Origin: Flavihumibacter sp. ZG627
GTDB taxonomy: Bacteria > Bacteroidota > Bacteroidia > Chitinophagales > Chitinophagaceae
Assembly: GCF_000814325.1 (NCBI RefSeq)
Contig: NZ_JPHF01000003.1
Coordinates: 1-64,000 of the forward strand
Length of the DNA: 64,000 nucleotides
Direction: 5' to 3'
Shown here: positions 42,473 through 50,187 of the stretch, in pieces
Numbering within the stretch: the stretch's first letter is position 1
Layout: each line of letters begins with the position of its first letter
Notes under the pieces: generated by a model
Told to the model about the DNA's origin: nothing
Database searches by the model: none
What the model saw: the letters and a program-made list of their open reading frames with translations, nothing else
Position numbers and translations under genes: made by a program

Positions 42473-43582
42473 ATGCAAGCAAGCAACACAAAAGAAACCC
42501 CATTCCTCGTAGCCCTCGCCTTTCTCACGGTTTACCTGGTCTGGGGTTCAACGTATTTGTTCATCCAGTTGGCCGTACACGAGATCCCGGCACTGATGAT
42601 GGGCGCCATCCGGTTTATCATAGCAGGATTACTGCTGATGGGCTGGTGTATTTACAAACAGGAAAGGATCTTCGACTGGCAGCAAATGAAACCGGCCATC
42701 ATTACCGGTTTACTGCTACTCCTCGTGGGAAACGGGGCGGTGATCTGGGCCGAAAAGACGCTGCCGAGCAGCCTGGTGGCGGTACTGGTTTCCTCTGCCC
42801 CACTCTGGTTCGTAGTGCTCGATAAGCCCAAATGGAAGGAAAATCTTTCTAGCAAAAGCACGCTGGTGGGCCTCGCGATCGGCTTCCTGGGTGTGCTGCT
42901 CCTGTTCTGGGAGCAGGCTGCGAAGGTGGTGAGCGGAACCCTGAGCAGCGCTGCACTGGTGGCCCTCCTGGTTTTGATGGTGGGTTCTGTTAGCTGGGCC
43001 GGAGGGTCCATCTACAACAAGTATAATTCAAAGGGTTCCGCAACCGTGAGTTCTGCCTGGCAGATGCTGGCAGCGGGAATAGCGTTTACCCTTGGCAGTG
43101 GTATCACGGGAGAATGGAGAGGATTTGAACCTGCCGCCGTGAGTAATACCGCGTGGTTGTCGATAGCGTACCTCATCACCTTCGGATCACTGGCGGGCTA
43201 TAGCGCTTATGTATGGCTGTTAAAGGTTCGTCCCGTTACCCAGGTAAGCACCTACGCATATGTGAACCCGGTAGTAGCCGTTCTGCTGGGGGTGCTGTTT
43301 GCGGGCGAAACAATGAGCGCTTTGCAAGTAACCGGACTGGCGGTGATACTCGGAAGTGTATTGCTGATCAATCTCGCTAAATACAGGAAGGCGCTGCCAG
43401 TGAAAGATGAAACTGGTTCCGATGGGAAGGAGTTGTTGAGAGGCCATGAATCTGCGGATGAGCTGATCTCTCAGAAACGAGACCAGTCTGCTGTTTGGAG
43501 AAATCAACTTCCTGTGGAAAAGGGTTTCCAAAAAGGGAATAATGATCTTGTTCCCTGCCTTGATGAGGCGGAGATATACTGA
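42473..43582 (+). CDS. EamA-family (DMT) metabolite exporter
   Basis: 369 aa. Ten hydrophobic helices in two EamA repeats (TVYLVWGSTYLFIQLAV, IRFIIAGLLLMGW, LLLLVGNGAVIWAEKTLP; second repeat YLITFGSLAGYSAYVWLL, YAYVNPVVAVLLGVLFAGE). Transport core ends near residue 303 (LINLAKYRK). The last 65 residues (DETGSDGKELLRGHE onward) are hydrophilic, unusual for the family, and may be a late extension through a lost stop. It is co-transcribed with the Lrp regulator and followed by a palindrome. Confidence 0.92.
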   Translation: MQASNTKETPFLVALAFLTVYLVWGSTYLFIQLAVHEIPALMMGAIRFIIAGLLLMGWCIYKQERIFDWQQMKPAIITGLLLLLVGNGAVIWAEKTLPSSLVAVLVSSAPLWFVVLDKPKWKENLSSKSTLVGLAIGFLGVLLLFWEQAAKVVSGTLSSAALVALLVLMVGSVSWAGGSIYNKYNSKGSATVSSAWQMLAAGIAFTLGSGITGEWRGFEPAAVSNTAWLSIAYLITFGSLAGYSAYVWLLKVRPVTQVSTYAYVNPVVAVLLGVLFAGETMSALQVTGLAVILGSVLLINLAKYRKALPVKDETGSDGKELLRGHESADELISQKRDQSAVWRNQLPVEKGFQKGNNDLVPCLDEAEIY

Positions 43583-43589
43583 GGGTTTC

Positions 43590-43637
43590 TAACTACCCGT
43601 CTGACATGTGTCAGGACACATGTCAGACGGGTAGTTA
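43590..43637. repeat. Long palindrome, copy 2 (terminator-like)
   Basis: Arms of 23 bp (43590-43612 and 43615-43637) pair perfectly around a 2-nt loop AG; the arm core is CTACCCGTCTGACATGTGTC. It starts 7 bp after the EamA stop codon. Confidence 0.8.
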
Positions 43638-43688
43638 ATTCTCAACATGTTCGAACATCCTCCGAACATGTGTCAGACACCTAGTTAC

Positions 43689-43865
43689 CTAGCTTTTTTT
43701 CTCCTTCCGCTCGCTTCTTACGGGTTTCTCGTTGTGGGTAATATCGTCCCCCTTGAAATCCTGTTCTTCATTTTTCCTGCTATCGAGAGTTTCCTTGTTT
43801 TGTGGGCGGCCTTTATCCGGAACGGGATCATTCGGCCTTGCCTTAGGTTGATTTTGTGTTTTCAT
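43689..43865 (-). CDS. Possible small hydrophilic protein
   Basis: 58 aa from ATG 43865 (an earlier ATG at 43895 adds 10 residues). Very polar: MKTQNQPKARPNDPVPDKGR, then repeated Lys/Glu/Asp and ending in ERKEKKS. Such short charged, disordered proteins occur widely in Chitinophagaceae, but there is no domain and the composition could arise by chance. Confidence 0.35.
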   Translation of the reverse strand: MKTQNQPKARPNDPVPDKGRPQNKETLDSRKNEEQDFKGDDITHNEKPVRSERKEKKS

Positions 43866-44121
43866 GATCTGCATTTTAGTAATGGGAGTTTGCAATTCAT
43901 GTACCTGTGGAAGGGATGCCTCTACGTCGGTGAATGGCGTAACAATGATTGGAACTCGACAAGTTCTGCGGTATTACGCTGGTAAAAACTGCTTATTTCT
44001 GCGGTATAATTCAGGAAATTTTCTAAGGTCGGCATAAACCTGCACCTTTAGCCTTAGCTTCGCAGCCTGATTGAAAGATTTTGACATTCAGGTATTTAGT
44101 AAAGGTTAAAGCAAGCATCTG

Positions 44122-44709
44122 ATGAACGACCCGAACGAGATCATTTTTCTCGCGCCCAACGAGCACCAGCGCGGGGTTATGGAGCAATATGTTCGGGCCC
44201 TCGGCAAAGAGGTGAATAATTCGCTGCCCCTCTCAGAGAGGATCGCCCAGCGGTTCATGATCACGGTGCAGCATTTCAGTCTACTGCAGGAATGCCTTGC
44301 AAAACATCCCCTGGCCTCGCTGGCAGAAGAGATCTACTTCTTCAAAAAAATAAAGCCATTTTTCACTTCGCGAATTGAATTGTATACACTGCAGTTCAAG
44401 GGGTTGGTCTTTGCCCCACCCGATCCGGTGGATGCGCAGGATTATTGGGAACAGGAGGCGGGACGACTCGCACAGTTTGAAAGCCAGTATCCCGAATTTG
44501 TTTCCTATATCAGGGAGGGAAGGGAGGATAAAGATGAAAGCTGGTTTGCTGCTGCCGCCGCAGCCGATGTGCCGGTATCATGGCGTACTGCTTATGATGT
44601 GGAAGACCATTTTTCGAGCTCCCATGATCCCCTGCTGGCCGCCCTGATGGCGTTGGAACAGTACCACGAATTTGCTAATAAGCAGTTAGAGGTTCTTAAA
44701 CCCGTCTGA
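44122..44709 (+). CDS. RteC-domain protein
   Basis: 195 aa. The segment LASLAEEIYFFKKIKPFFTSRIELYTLQ matches in pattern the conserved core of RteC, the regulator that activates excision genes of Bacteroides conjugative transposons. The protein is shorter than classical RteC and no other element genes are nearby, so it is probably a domesticated or orphan member. It may lack the DNA-binding C-terminal part. Its stop codon TGA (44707-44709) is formed inside palindrome copy 3. Two TTCTGCGGTAT repeats in its upstream region are candidate binding sites. Confidence 0.7.
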   Translation: MNDPNEIIFLAPNEHQRGVMEQYVRALGKEVNNSLPLSERIAQRFMITVQHFSLLQECLAKHPLASLAEEIYFFKKIKPFFTSRIELYTLQFKGLVFAPPDPVDAQDYWEQEAGRLAQFESQYPEFVSYIREGREDKDESWFAAAAAADVPVSWRTAYDVEDHFSSSHDPLLAALMALEQYHEFANKQLEVLKPV

Positions 44710-44739
44710 CGCTTGTCCTGACACATGTCAGATGGGTTT
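44698..44739. repeat. Palindrome, copy 3, overlapping a stop codon
   Basis: Imperfect arms (44698-44717 and 44720-44739) around the loop CT; the right arm keeps GACACATGTCAGA while the left arm has GACGCTTGTC. The TGA stop of the RteC-like gene is inside the left arm. It lies between convergent genes. Confidence 0.7.
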
Positions 44740-44747
44740 ACGGGTAC

Positions 44748-45653
44748 CTACTTATAGTACCTCAACGCATCCCTTAGCTGGTTGCGGATCGATTTTCGGA
44801 GGGCTTTGGGTTCCAGCACCTCCACCGCCGCACCAAGCTGAAGCAGCCTTTGTTCCAGTTCTTCATTCACCACCAGTTTCATTTCCACCTCAGTAAACTC
44901 CTTTCCTTCCTTCACAACCTTTTGTGATGGGTGCAGGGGGAAGGCCAGCAGCTGCCGGTCGTGGGGTGGGTAAACACGGAGGTGCAGCTTTTCTTTTTCG
45001 CCTTCGAAGCCCACTCCTACCAGGTCGCGGAAAAGATCGCCGTAGGGGAAATCGGGTCGGGGTTCAAAGCGGTCGGCCAGCGGCTCCAACTCCGTGATCT
45101 TATCCACCGCAAAACAGCGCAGATCGCCGGCACCATCTTCACCGCGCAGGTATCCCACCAGGAACCAGTGGTAGCCGTACTCGCGCAGCATATAGGGCTC
45201 CAGCTCAACTTGTTTTATACTCCCTTTCAGGTTTTCCGTCTGAAAGCGGATAGGTTGCCGGTTGGTGATGGATTGCAGTAGCGGCTGCAGGAGATGGATA
45301 CCGCGCAGTTCGGAACCGTTGCCGAAAGAAATATGTTTCAGTGTTTCGGAGGGGGATTGCAGGAGCGATTGCGTGAATTCTGCCACTTCGCCGGCCTTGC
45401 AGAACTGCAGGAAAGCGTCGAGGGCGGGCAGACTCTCGTTGGCTATCAGGTAGTGATTCTTTGTTGGGTCGTAGTGGATAGCGATCCCGAATTCAAAGCG
45501 GAGATCTTCCATCAGACGGTCGTAGGTGCGGGGACTGATAAGAAATCCTTCCGCCTCCAGCCGAAGCATCAATTGTTTCCGGCTCTTTCCCTTGCCGGGC
45601 TGCAAGGCTTCTACGATGGTCTTGTATTGCCGGATCTTTCCCTGGAGCAACAT
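44748..45653 (-). CDS. WYL-domain transcriptional regulator
   Basis: 301 aa. Winged helix at about 15-75 (MLRLEAEGFLISPRTYDRLMEDL), WYL domain at about 130-215 (IRFQTENLKGSIKQ, EPYMLREYGYHWFLVGYLRG, CFAVDKITEL), and WCX tail (RQLLAFPLHPSQKV). It is the third WYL regulator of the window; less similar to the other two in the linker. It lies 18 bp after the phosphoribosyltransferase gene on the same strand, so it is probably co-transcribed with it. Confidence 0.9.
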   Translation of the reverse strand: MLLQGKIRQYKTIVEALQPGKGKSRKQLMLRLEAEGFLISPRTYDRLMEDLRFEFGIAIHYDPTKNHYLIANESLPALDAFLQFCKAGEVAEFTQSLLQSPSETLKHISFGNGSELRGIHLLQPLLQSITNRQPIRFQTENLKGSIKQVELEPYMLREYGYHWFLVGYLRGEDGAGDLRCFAVDKITELEPLADRFEPRPDFPYGDLFRDLVGVGFEGEKEKLHLRVYPPHDRQLLAFPLHPSQKVVKEGKEFTEVEMKLVVNEELEQRLLQLGAAVEVLEPKALRKSIRNQLRDALRYYK

Positions 45654-45671
45654 GGGTTTAGGTTTTATCCT

Positions 45672-46304
45672 TTAAGATAAGGAACCCTTTTCAAACGCCG
45701 CCAGGTATTGGCGCACATCTTCATCCGAAAGCTGCTCAAATTGCTCATACCAGGCACCAACTCCACGGAAATGAGGGGGGATATAAACGGTAACCAGATC
45801 GTCGGCCATCGCCGCCAGTTGGCTGGCAGCCTGTTCTGAGGATACAGGCGCGGCGATCACAATTTTCGCCGGCATCTGCTTGCGCAGAAGCTTCACCGCC
45901 GCCATCAGGGTATTGCCGGTAGCGATACCATCATCTACCACAATCACAATCTTTCCCTGCAGCGTGGGCGCAGGTTTATCACCCCGCCAATACTGGTACT
46001 GACCGGCCATTTTCTCCCGGATGGCTACTGTTCTTTCTTCGATATATTCAGAAGACACTTCGTCGTGCGGAACAATTATACGATCGCTCAGGCTCACCGC
46101 CCCGATGGCATACTCGGGCTGGTGGGGATGGCCGATCTTTTTCACCATCACCAGATCAAGCGGTAATCCAAGATCAGCAGCTACCGCCCCCGCAACGGGT
46201 ACCCCACCGCGCGGAACGCCCAGCACCACTGCATCTGCACCTGCATACCTCTTCAGCTTGCGGGCAAGCAGCCGACCTGCTTCCGTCCGGTTAGAAAATA
46301 TCAT
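45672..46304 (-). CDS. Phosphoribosyltransferase-domain protein
   Basis: 210 aa. Type I PRTase fold: LGVPRGGVPVAGAVA near the N-terminus and the PRPP loop IVIVVDDGIATGNTLMAAV near residue 120. The insert with ERTVAIREKMAGQYQYWRG is typical of the stand-alone phosphoribosyltransferases often fused to hydrolase domains. Substrate unknown; nucleobase salvage is possible. It is upstream of a WYL gene. Confidence 0.9.
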   Translation of the reverse strand: MIFSNRTEAGRLLARKLKRYAGADAVVLGVPRGGVPVAGAVAADLGLPLDLVMVKKIGHPHQPEYAIGAVSLSDRIIVPHDEVSSEYIEERTVAIREKMAGQYQYWRGDKPAPTLQGKIVIVVDDGIATGNTLMAAVKLLRKQMPAKIVIAAPVSSEQAASQLAAMADDLVTVYIPPHFRGVGAWYEQFEQLSDEDVRQYLAAFEKGSLS

Positions 46305-46313
46305 GGCATAAAG

Positions 46314-47447
46314 TTAGGGCAACTTCGCCGCCAGGTACATATATGCATTGTGTAAATGGTGCGCGAAAATATTCTCTTTTGAATCGGGGAAGCGCGTGTA
46401 ATAATCGGCGTCGGCAGCCAGGGCAATCATATGCCCGGTGCGAACATAATTGTTGCTGTTGATATAGGCCGGAGGCTGGTAGCCAGGGATCTGCTTCTTT
46501 ACAAATTTGGAGGCCATCTTACCCAGGTATTTCTGGTAGCGTCGACCCGCTCTTCGTGATGGATTATTAAGCTGGTTGTACACGTGTTTCAGCACCAGGT
46601 TATTGGGAAATTTTTGTTTTTTGACTAGGGCTTTTTTGTCGGCAAACGGGTTGGTGTTATTAAAATCCTGCAGGGTCTGGATGGAGATTGGAGATTCCGG
46701 CACCCAGTCGGCCGCGTTCACCACATTGAAAGCCCATCCCCCAAAGGTCATCGCTTCATAGTCGTATGCGTAATAGAGATTGCCCGGCTTAGGAGCCGCG
46801 CTGCAATAGGTCTTAAAACGGATGGTTGAGGGGATAGCTGATTGCCGTTGGAGGCCATACAAATATGAGGTAAGCAGGTAGGCGATGGCGCCACCCTGGC
46901 TATGGCCAACAATGATAAAATCGGAGGTACCGCTTTTAACGGCGCTATCAATTTTTGGGACGATATCACGCGCGAGGTAGGCCGTACTCACCAGCCAGCC
47001 AACATGCACGGCTGCACGCGGATTTTCTGCCAGCGAGTAACTGAAACGAAAATCATCTTCCAGTTGCAGTTCACCTTTTGCCGGCACCATGGCAGCATAC
47101 ACATTGGCGAGCCAGCTCACGGCATTGGTAGTGGTCCCCCTTATGCTGATAACGGCTTTGCCCTTTCCGTTTGACCAGAGATCCCAGTAATTGTCGAGAC
47201 CCATGATGGACGACTTGTAAACCTGTTGAAACTCCTGCGGGGCAGGGAAGGTATCATAATAAGCGGGTGAATTAGTGCTGCGCGCGCTGATCTTCATCAA
47301 CTCCAGGTATTCGGCTTTATCGAAGCCCGGCTGAAGTAGCTGGGCGCGGCAAGGAAGGCCGGCAAGCAAAAGAAAGATGAAAGGCAATAGGCAATAGGGA
47401 ATAGAGTTGAGAGCGGTTAAAGAAATTAGTAAACGGCGTTTTTTCAT
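46314..47447 (-). CDS. Secreted class 3 lipase
   Basis: 377 aa with a signal peptide (LLPFIFLLLAGLPCRAQ). The alpha/beta hydrolase core has FIIVGHSQGGAIAYLL, the GxSxG nucleophile Ser, then YCSAAPKPGN, WVPESP (Asp candidate near 270) and a late His (TGHMIALAADADYY). This pattern is that of lipase family 3 (triacylglycerol lipases). It is located in the periplasm or outside. It lies 9 bp upstream of the phosphoribosyltransferase gene start, same strand. Confidence 0.88.
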   Translation of the reverse strand: MKKRRLLISLTALNSIPYCLLPFIFLLLAGLPCRAQLLQPGFDKAEYLELMKISARSTNSPAYYDTFPAPQEFQQVYKSSIMGLDNYWDLWSNGKGKAVISIRGTTTNAVSWLANVYAAMVPAKGELQLEDDFRFSYSLAENPRAAVHVGWLVSTAYLARDIVPKIDSAVKSGTSDFIIVGHSQGGAIAYLLTSYLYGLQRQSAIPSTIRFKTYCSAAPKPGNLYYAYDYEAMTFGGWAFNVVNAADWVPESPISIQTLQDFNNTNPFADKKALVKKQKFPNNLVLKHVYNQLNNPSRRAGRRYQKYLGKMASKFVKKQIPGYQPPAYINSNNYVRTGHMIALAADADYYTRFPDSKENIFAHHLHNAYMYLAAKLP

Positions 47448-47610
47448 CTGCTGCTGTTTATATGAATACGATAATACTACAGCATCAGTTCATTAACCAG
47501 GTTAAATGTATTGCAAATACAAACAGGTTGAAAATTAATTCCTGCTGTTTAAAAAATGAGGCATACTCAATGTGACATCATTAAACAACTGATGAGAATT
47601 ATACATTGTA

Positions 47611-47639
47611 TTGACAGCAGTCATTTTTCAGGCTATTAT
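47611..47639 (+). promoter_or_regulatory. Sigma-70-like promoter before the small heat shock gene
   Basis: TTGACA (47611-47616), 17-bp spacer, TATTAT (47634-47639). This is the classic proteobacterial-type layout, unlike the Bacteroidota TTTG/TAnnTTTG consensus. A strong Shine-Dalgarno AAGGAGGG (47685-47692) precedes the ATG at 47698 by 5 bp, also uncommon in this phylum. Confidence 0.5.
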
Positions 47640-47697
47640 CAAAGGCTACCTTTAGAAGGAAATTTATTCCATATCACAATAAAAAAGGAGGGTTGTT

Positions 47698-48150
47698 ATG
47701 ACAACAAAATCTTTGATGCGCCGCACAGAGAATGTCCCATCCATTTTTGAAGATTTATTTAAGCCCTGGAACGAGTGGTTCGACAATTCTGGCAGTAATT
47801 TATGGGGAAAGATGATGAAGGTTCCTGCAGTAAATATTACTGACAACAAAGACAATTATCTCGTATCACTGGCAGTACCCGGAATGGATAAGAAAGATTT
47901 CAATATTGACATTGATGGAAACCTTCTCACCATCAGCGCAGAGAAAGAAGAAAACAAAGAAGAGAAGGAAACACGTTATTCCCGCAGGGAATACAGCTAC
48001 AGTAGTTTTAGCAGAAGTTTCACCATTCCAGAGGAAGTCCTCATTGAGAAGATCGATGCGACTTATGAAAATGGTTTATTGAAACTGGTTCTACCAAAAA
48101 AAGAGGAAGCTAAAAAGCCTCAGATAGGAAAGCACATCGATGTTAAATAG
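47698..48150 (+). CDS. Small heat shock protein (Hsp20 / alpha-crystallin)
   Basis: 150 aa. The alpha-crystallin domain spans about 42-135: VPAVNITDNKDNYLVSLAVPG, NLLTISAEKEENK, FSRSFTIPEEV, and the conserved ATYENGLLKLVLPKKEE. The N-terminal arm has SIFEDLFKPWNEWF and the C-terminal extension ends GKHIDVK. It is an ATP-independent holdase chaperone in the cytoplasm, usually stress induced. It has a sigma-70-like promoter and strong SD upstream and a good terminator downstream, so it is a self-contained unit. Confidence 0.97.
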   Translation: MTTKSLMRRTENVPSIFEDLFKPWNEWFDNSGSNLWGKMMKVPAVNITDNKDNYLVSLAVPGMDKKDFNIDIDGNLLTISAEKEENKEEKETRYSRREYSYSSFSRSFTIPEEVLIEKIDATYENGLLKLVLPKKEEAKKPQIGKHIDVK

Positions 48151-48174
48151 TTTTGGTGTAATGGTGAATTGCTT

Positions 48175-48207
48175 AAGGCCTTTCAGCAATTGCTGAGGGC
48201 CTTTTTA
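48175..48207 (+). terminator. Intrinsic terminator of the Hsp20 gene
   Basis: Stem AAGGCCTTTCAGCAA / TTGCTGAGGGCCTT with one mismatch region, followed by TTTTT. Confidence 0.85.
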
Positions 48208-48221
48208 ATAAAAATACTTTT

Positions 48222-48783
48222 ATGAAACGCATTCTATATTTAGAACTATCATCTATAATGATGATTTTATTGTTTGCCTGTTCCACTTCCCGCATCACCA
48301 GTTCATGGACGCCTCCTGATATAACTCCAAGGGGTTTCAGCAAGATCATGATACTGGGATTAACGGGTTCATCAGAACGTGATTTCAGGCAAAAAATGGA
48401 GCAGCATATTGTAGAGGATCTGCAAACAAGAGGATTTAAGGCAGTGTCAGCTTTTGCAACATATGGTCCAAAAGAATTTGAAGGATCAGATGAAAAATCA
48501 TCGCTGGAAAAACTAAGGGCTGATGGTGTGGAAGCAGTTCCAGAATCGTTTCTGGGGATACTATCGTACCATTTATGATCGTGTTTATACGCCGGGATAT
48601 TATACCAGTACAACAAAATATTTCTGGGAGACAAATCTTTACGATCTCTCAGATATGAGTCTTATATATTCCACGCAAACGGAGAGTTTTGACCCCGAAT
48701 CTTCGGAGAGGCTCGGCCATGAGTATGGCAAGCTGATCATCAGTGATTTGACCTCAAAAAATGTGTTGAAACCGGCAAACTAA
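48222..48783 (+). pseudogene. Envelope lipoprotein gene with internal deletion and frameshift
   Basis: The first frame (48222-48578) begins with a lipoprotein signal (MMILLFACSTSR) and continues TSSWTPPDITPRGFSKIMIL and LEKLRADGVEAV before reading into unrelated residues. The second frame (48523-48783, +1) has RFWGYYRTIYDRVYTPGYY, TKYFWETNLYDLSDMSLIYS and ERLGHEYGKLIISDL. Together they correspond to the two ends of one lipoprotein type, in which I expect about 25-35 residues between DGVEAV and FWGYY. A deletion near 48530 that removed this and shifted the frame is the simplest reading. It lies 15 bp after the Hsp20 terminator. Confidence 0.65.
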
Positions 48784-48804
48784 CCCGTTAAAGTATTCCT
48801 AATG

Positions 48805-48828
48805 AAGCAGCCGTTTTACGGCTGCTTT
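48805..48828 (+). terminator. Terminator-like hairpin
   Basis: AAGCAGCCGT (48805-48814), TTT, ACGGCTGCTT (48818-48827): perfect 10-bp stem behind the lipoprotein remnant; only a weak T-rich tail. Confidence 0.7.
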
Positions 48829-48903
48829 AACATTTATGGCATGGCGTGGCACCGTTCTTGAATTACCCCAGTGTAATTATTTGTTTCATCAAAAAAGCAG
48901 AAT

Positions 48904-49161
48904 ATGAGAAAGCAAAGAACGGAAGCATTAAATTTTGAACTGGTAGTTGACGGAACACCTATAGAAATTGTTGCAAAGCCATATATAGCTGCCAATGAGC
49001 AGCCACGTTTTCGGGTAAGCTATGACGGTAGTCCAGTTCATATCTTCGGATATGAGCCTGAAATGGGGAAAGTTATAGTGATGGATAGTGCATCAGAAGA
49101 AATACATCCAAAAATTGAAGATGCCATTGGTAGAATGTTGTTGAAAACAATAGCGGCATAG
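48904..49161 (+). CDS. Small hypothetical protein
   Basis: 85 aa, no recognised family. Beta-rich (LNFELVVDGTPIEIVAKPY, RFRVSYDGSPVHIFGYEPE) and ends with a helix (IHPKIEDAIGRMLLKTIAA). No signal peptide. It has its own perfect-stem terminator downstream, which supports it as a real transcript. Located in the stress-gene cassette behind Hsp20. Confidence 0.7.
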   Translation: MRKQRTEALNFELVVDGTPIEIVAKPYIAANEQPRFRVSYDGSPVHIFGYEPEMGKVIVMDSASEEIHPKIEDAIGRMLLKTIAA

Positions 49162-49191
49162 ATCAATTTTTCTCTTGATAGTTTGTGTAGC

Positions 49192-49224
49192 AAAAGCCAC
49201 CTTTAATCAGGTGGCTTTTCTTAT
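49192..49224 (+). terminator. Intrinsic terminator
   Basis: AAAAGCCACCT (49192-49202), 6-nt loop, AGGTGGCTTTT (49209-49219), then CTTATTT. Perfect 11-bp stem 30 bp after the stop of the 85-aa gene. Confidence 0.85.
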
Positions 49225-49259
49225 TTATTGCAGTGGAAATTTTAAACGAGATTTAGGGT

Positions 49260-49739
49260 ATGCTAAGACATGCCAAATACGAGGACCTGCAATTTGTTTT
49301 CGGATTGTATATGCACCCCGATATCAATCCTTACCTGCTGTATGAACAGATGAGCCTGGCGGCTTTTCAATCGGTGTACGATGCATTGATGCTGAAAAAT
49401 ATTGTTTACATATATGAAGTGGAGGGAATAGCTATTGGCATGTGCAAGCTGGTTCACCAGGAATATCGCAATGACCATATCGTTTACCTGGGGGGTGTGG
49501 CTATCCATCCTGATCAGATGGGTAAAGGTCATGGACGAAAGATGCTGGAAGAGATCACAGCACTCTGCGACCGGAATGGTATAAGAAGAATTGAGTTATC
49601 TACCGCTACTGATAATGAAAAAGCGATCCGGCTCTATGAAGGAGTCGGATTTGAAAAAGAAGGTATCATGAGAAAATATACCTACCTGAAATCCGAGAAT
49701 CGTTTTGTAGACGAAGTCCTTATGAGCCGGATCAACTAA
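49260..49739 (+). CDS. GNAT-family N-acetyltransferase
   Basis: 159 aa. GNAT fold with the N-terminal LRHAKYEDLQFVFGLYMH, the central VYLGGVAIHPDQMGKGHGRKMLEEI, where the pyrophosphate-binding loop Q/RxxGxG/A is represented by QMGKGHG, and RRIELSTATDNEKAIRLYEGVGFEKEG. It transfers acetyl from acetyl-CoA to an unknown amine. It stands alone, convergent with thioredoxin. Confidence 0.94.
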   Translation: MLRHAKYEDLQFVFGLYMHPDINPYLLYEQMSLAAFQSVYDALMLKNIVYIYEVEGIAIGMCKLVHQEYRNDHIVYLGGVAIHPDQMGKGHGRKMLEEITALCDRNGIRRIELSTATDNEKAIRLYEGVGFEKEGIMRKYTYLKSENRFVDEVLMSRIN

Positions 49740-49754
49740 TATCTAAGAAACTGT

Positions 49755-50126
49755 TTATGATTGCTGCACAAGTAGCTCTTCTTCTATCACCTGCTTAAAG
49801 GCATTTTTTGGAAGTGCACCTGGTTGCATCATTGGCTGTCCGTTAACGGGGATAAAAAGGATAGTGGGAATACTCTGGATGCCAAAAACGGCGGAGAGTT
49901 CCTGTTCAACTTCTGTATCCACTTTATAGATGATAAGTTTGCCATCATATTCTTTGGAGAGGTCTTCCAGAATAGGTGCTACCATTTTACATGGACCACA
50001 CCAGTCGGCATAAAAATCTACAATGGCAGGCAGTTCACCCGCATAGCTCCATTCTGTAGCATTTTCATAATCAAAGACCTTTTTCTTGAATTCTTCTGTG
50101 GTGAGTTTTACTGTTGCCATTGTCAA
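49755..50126 (-). CDS. trxA: Thioredoxin
   Basis: 123 aa (an ATG two codons in, at 50120, is equally possible). Classic thioredoxin fold with the active site VDFYADWCGPCKMVAPILEDL split at the WCGPC motif, IIYKVDTEVEQELS and the cis-Pro in FGIQSIPTILF. It reduces protein disulfides in the cytoplasm; no signal peptide. It follows the TetR gene by 61 bp on the same strand, with a small stem GTAAAG/CTTTAC at 50172-50187 in the gap. Confidence 0.93.
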   Translation of the reverse strand: MTMATVKLTTEEFKKKVFDYENATEWSYAGELPAIVDFYADWCGPCKMVAPILEDLSKEYDGKLIIYKVDTEVEQELSAVFGIQSIPTILFIPVNGQPMMQPGALPKNAFKQVIEEELLVQQS

Positions 50127-50187
50127 ATATTTTAATTCAAAATTAGGTTATGGAAAAGCGATACTATGTGCGTAAAGTCACCTTTAC

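Larger units (their letters stand above)
43583..44121. other. Intergenic region with repeats upstream of the RteC-like gene
   Basis: It contains palindrome copy 2 (43590-43637), a degenerate relative (ACATGTTCGAACAT and GAACATGTGTCAGACAC at 43645-43680), and a small possible minus-strand gene (43689-43865). Two exact TTCTGCGGTAT copies lie at 43964-43974 and 43997-44007, 33 bp apart, in the upstream region of the RteC-like gene. Confidence 0.5.

Noticed and set aside
48173-48634. 153-residue minus-strand open frame
   Set aside because: Antisense to the lipoprotein gene, starts in no recognisable context and contains the Hsp20 terminator.
49741-49754. Terminator between GNAT and thioredoxin genes
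   Set aside because: The 15-bp gap holds no stem.
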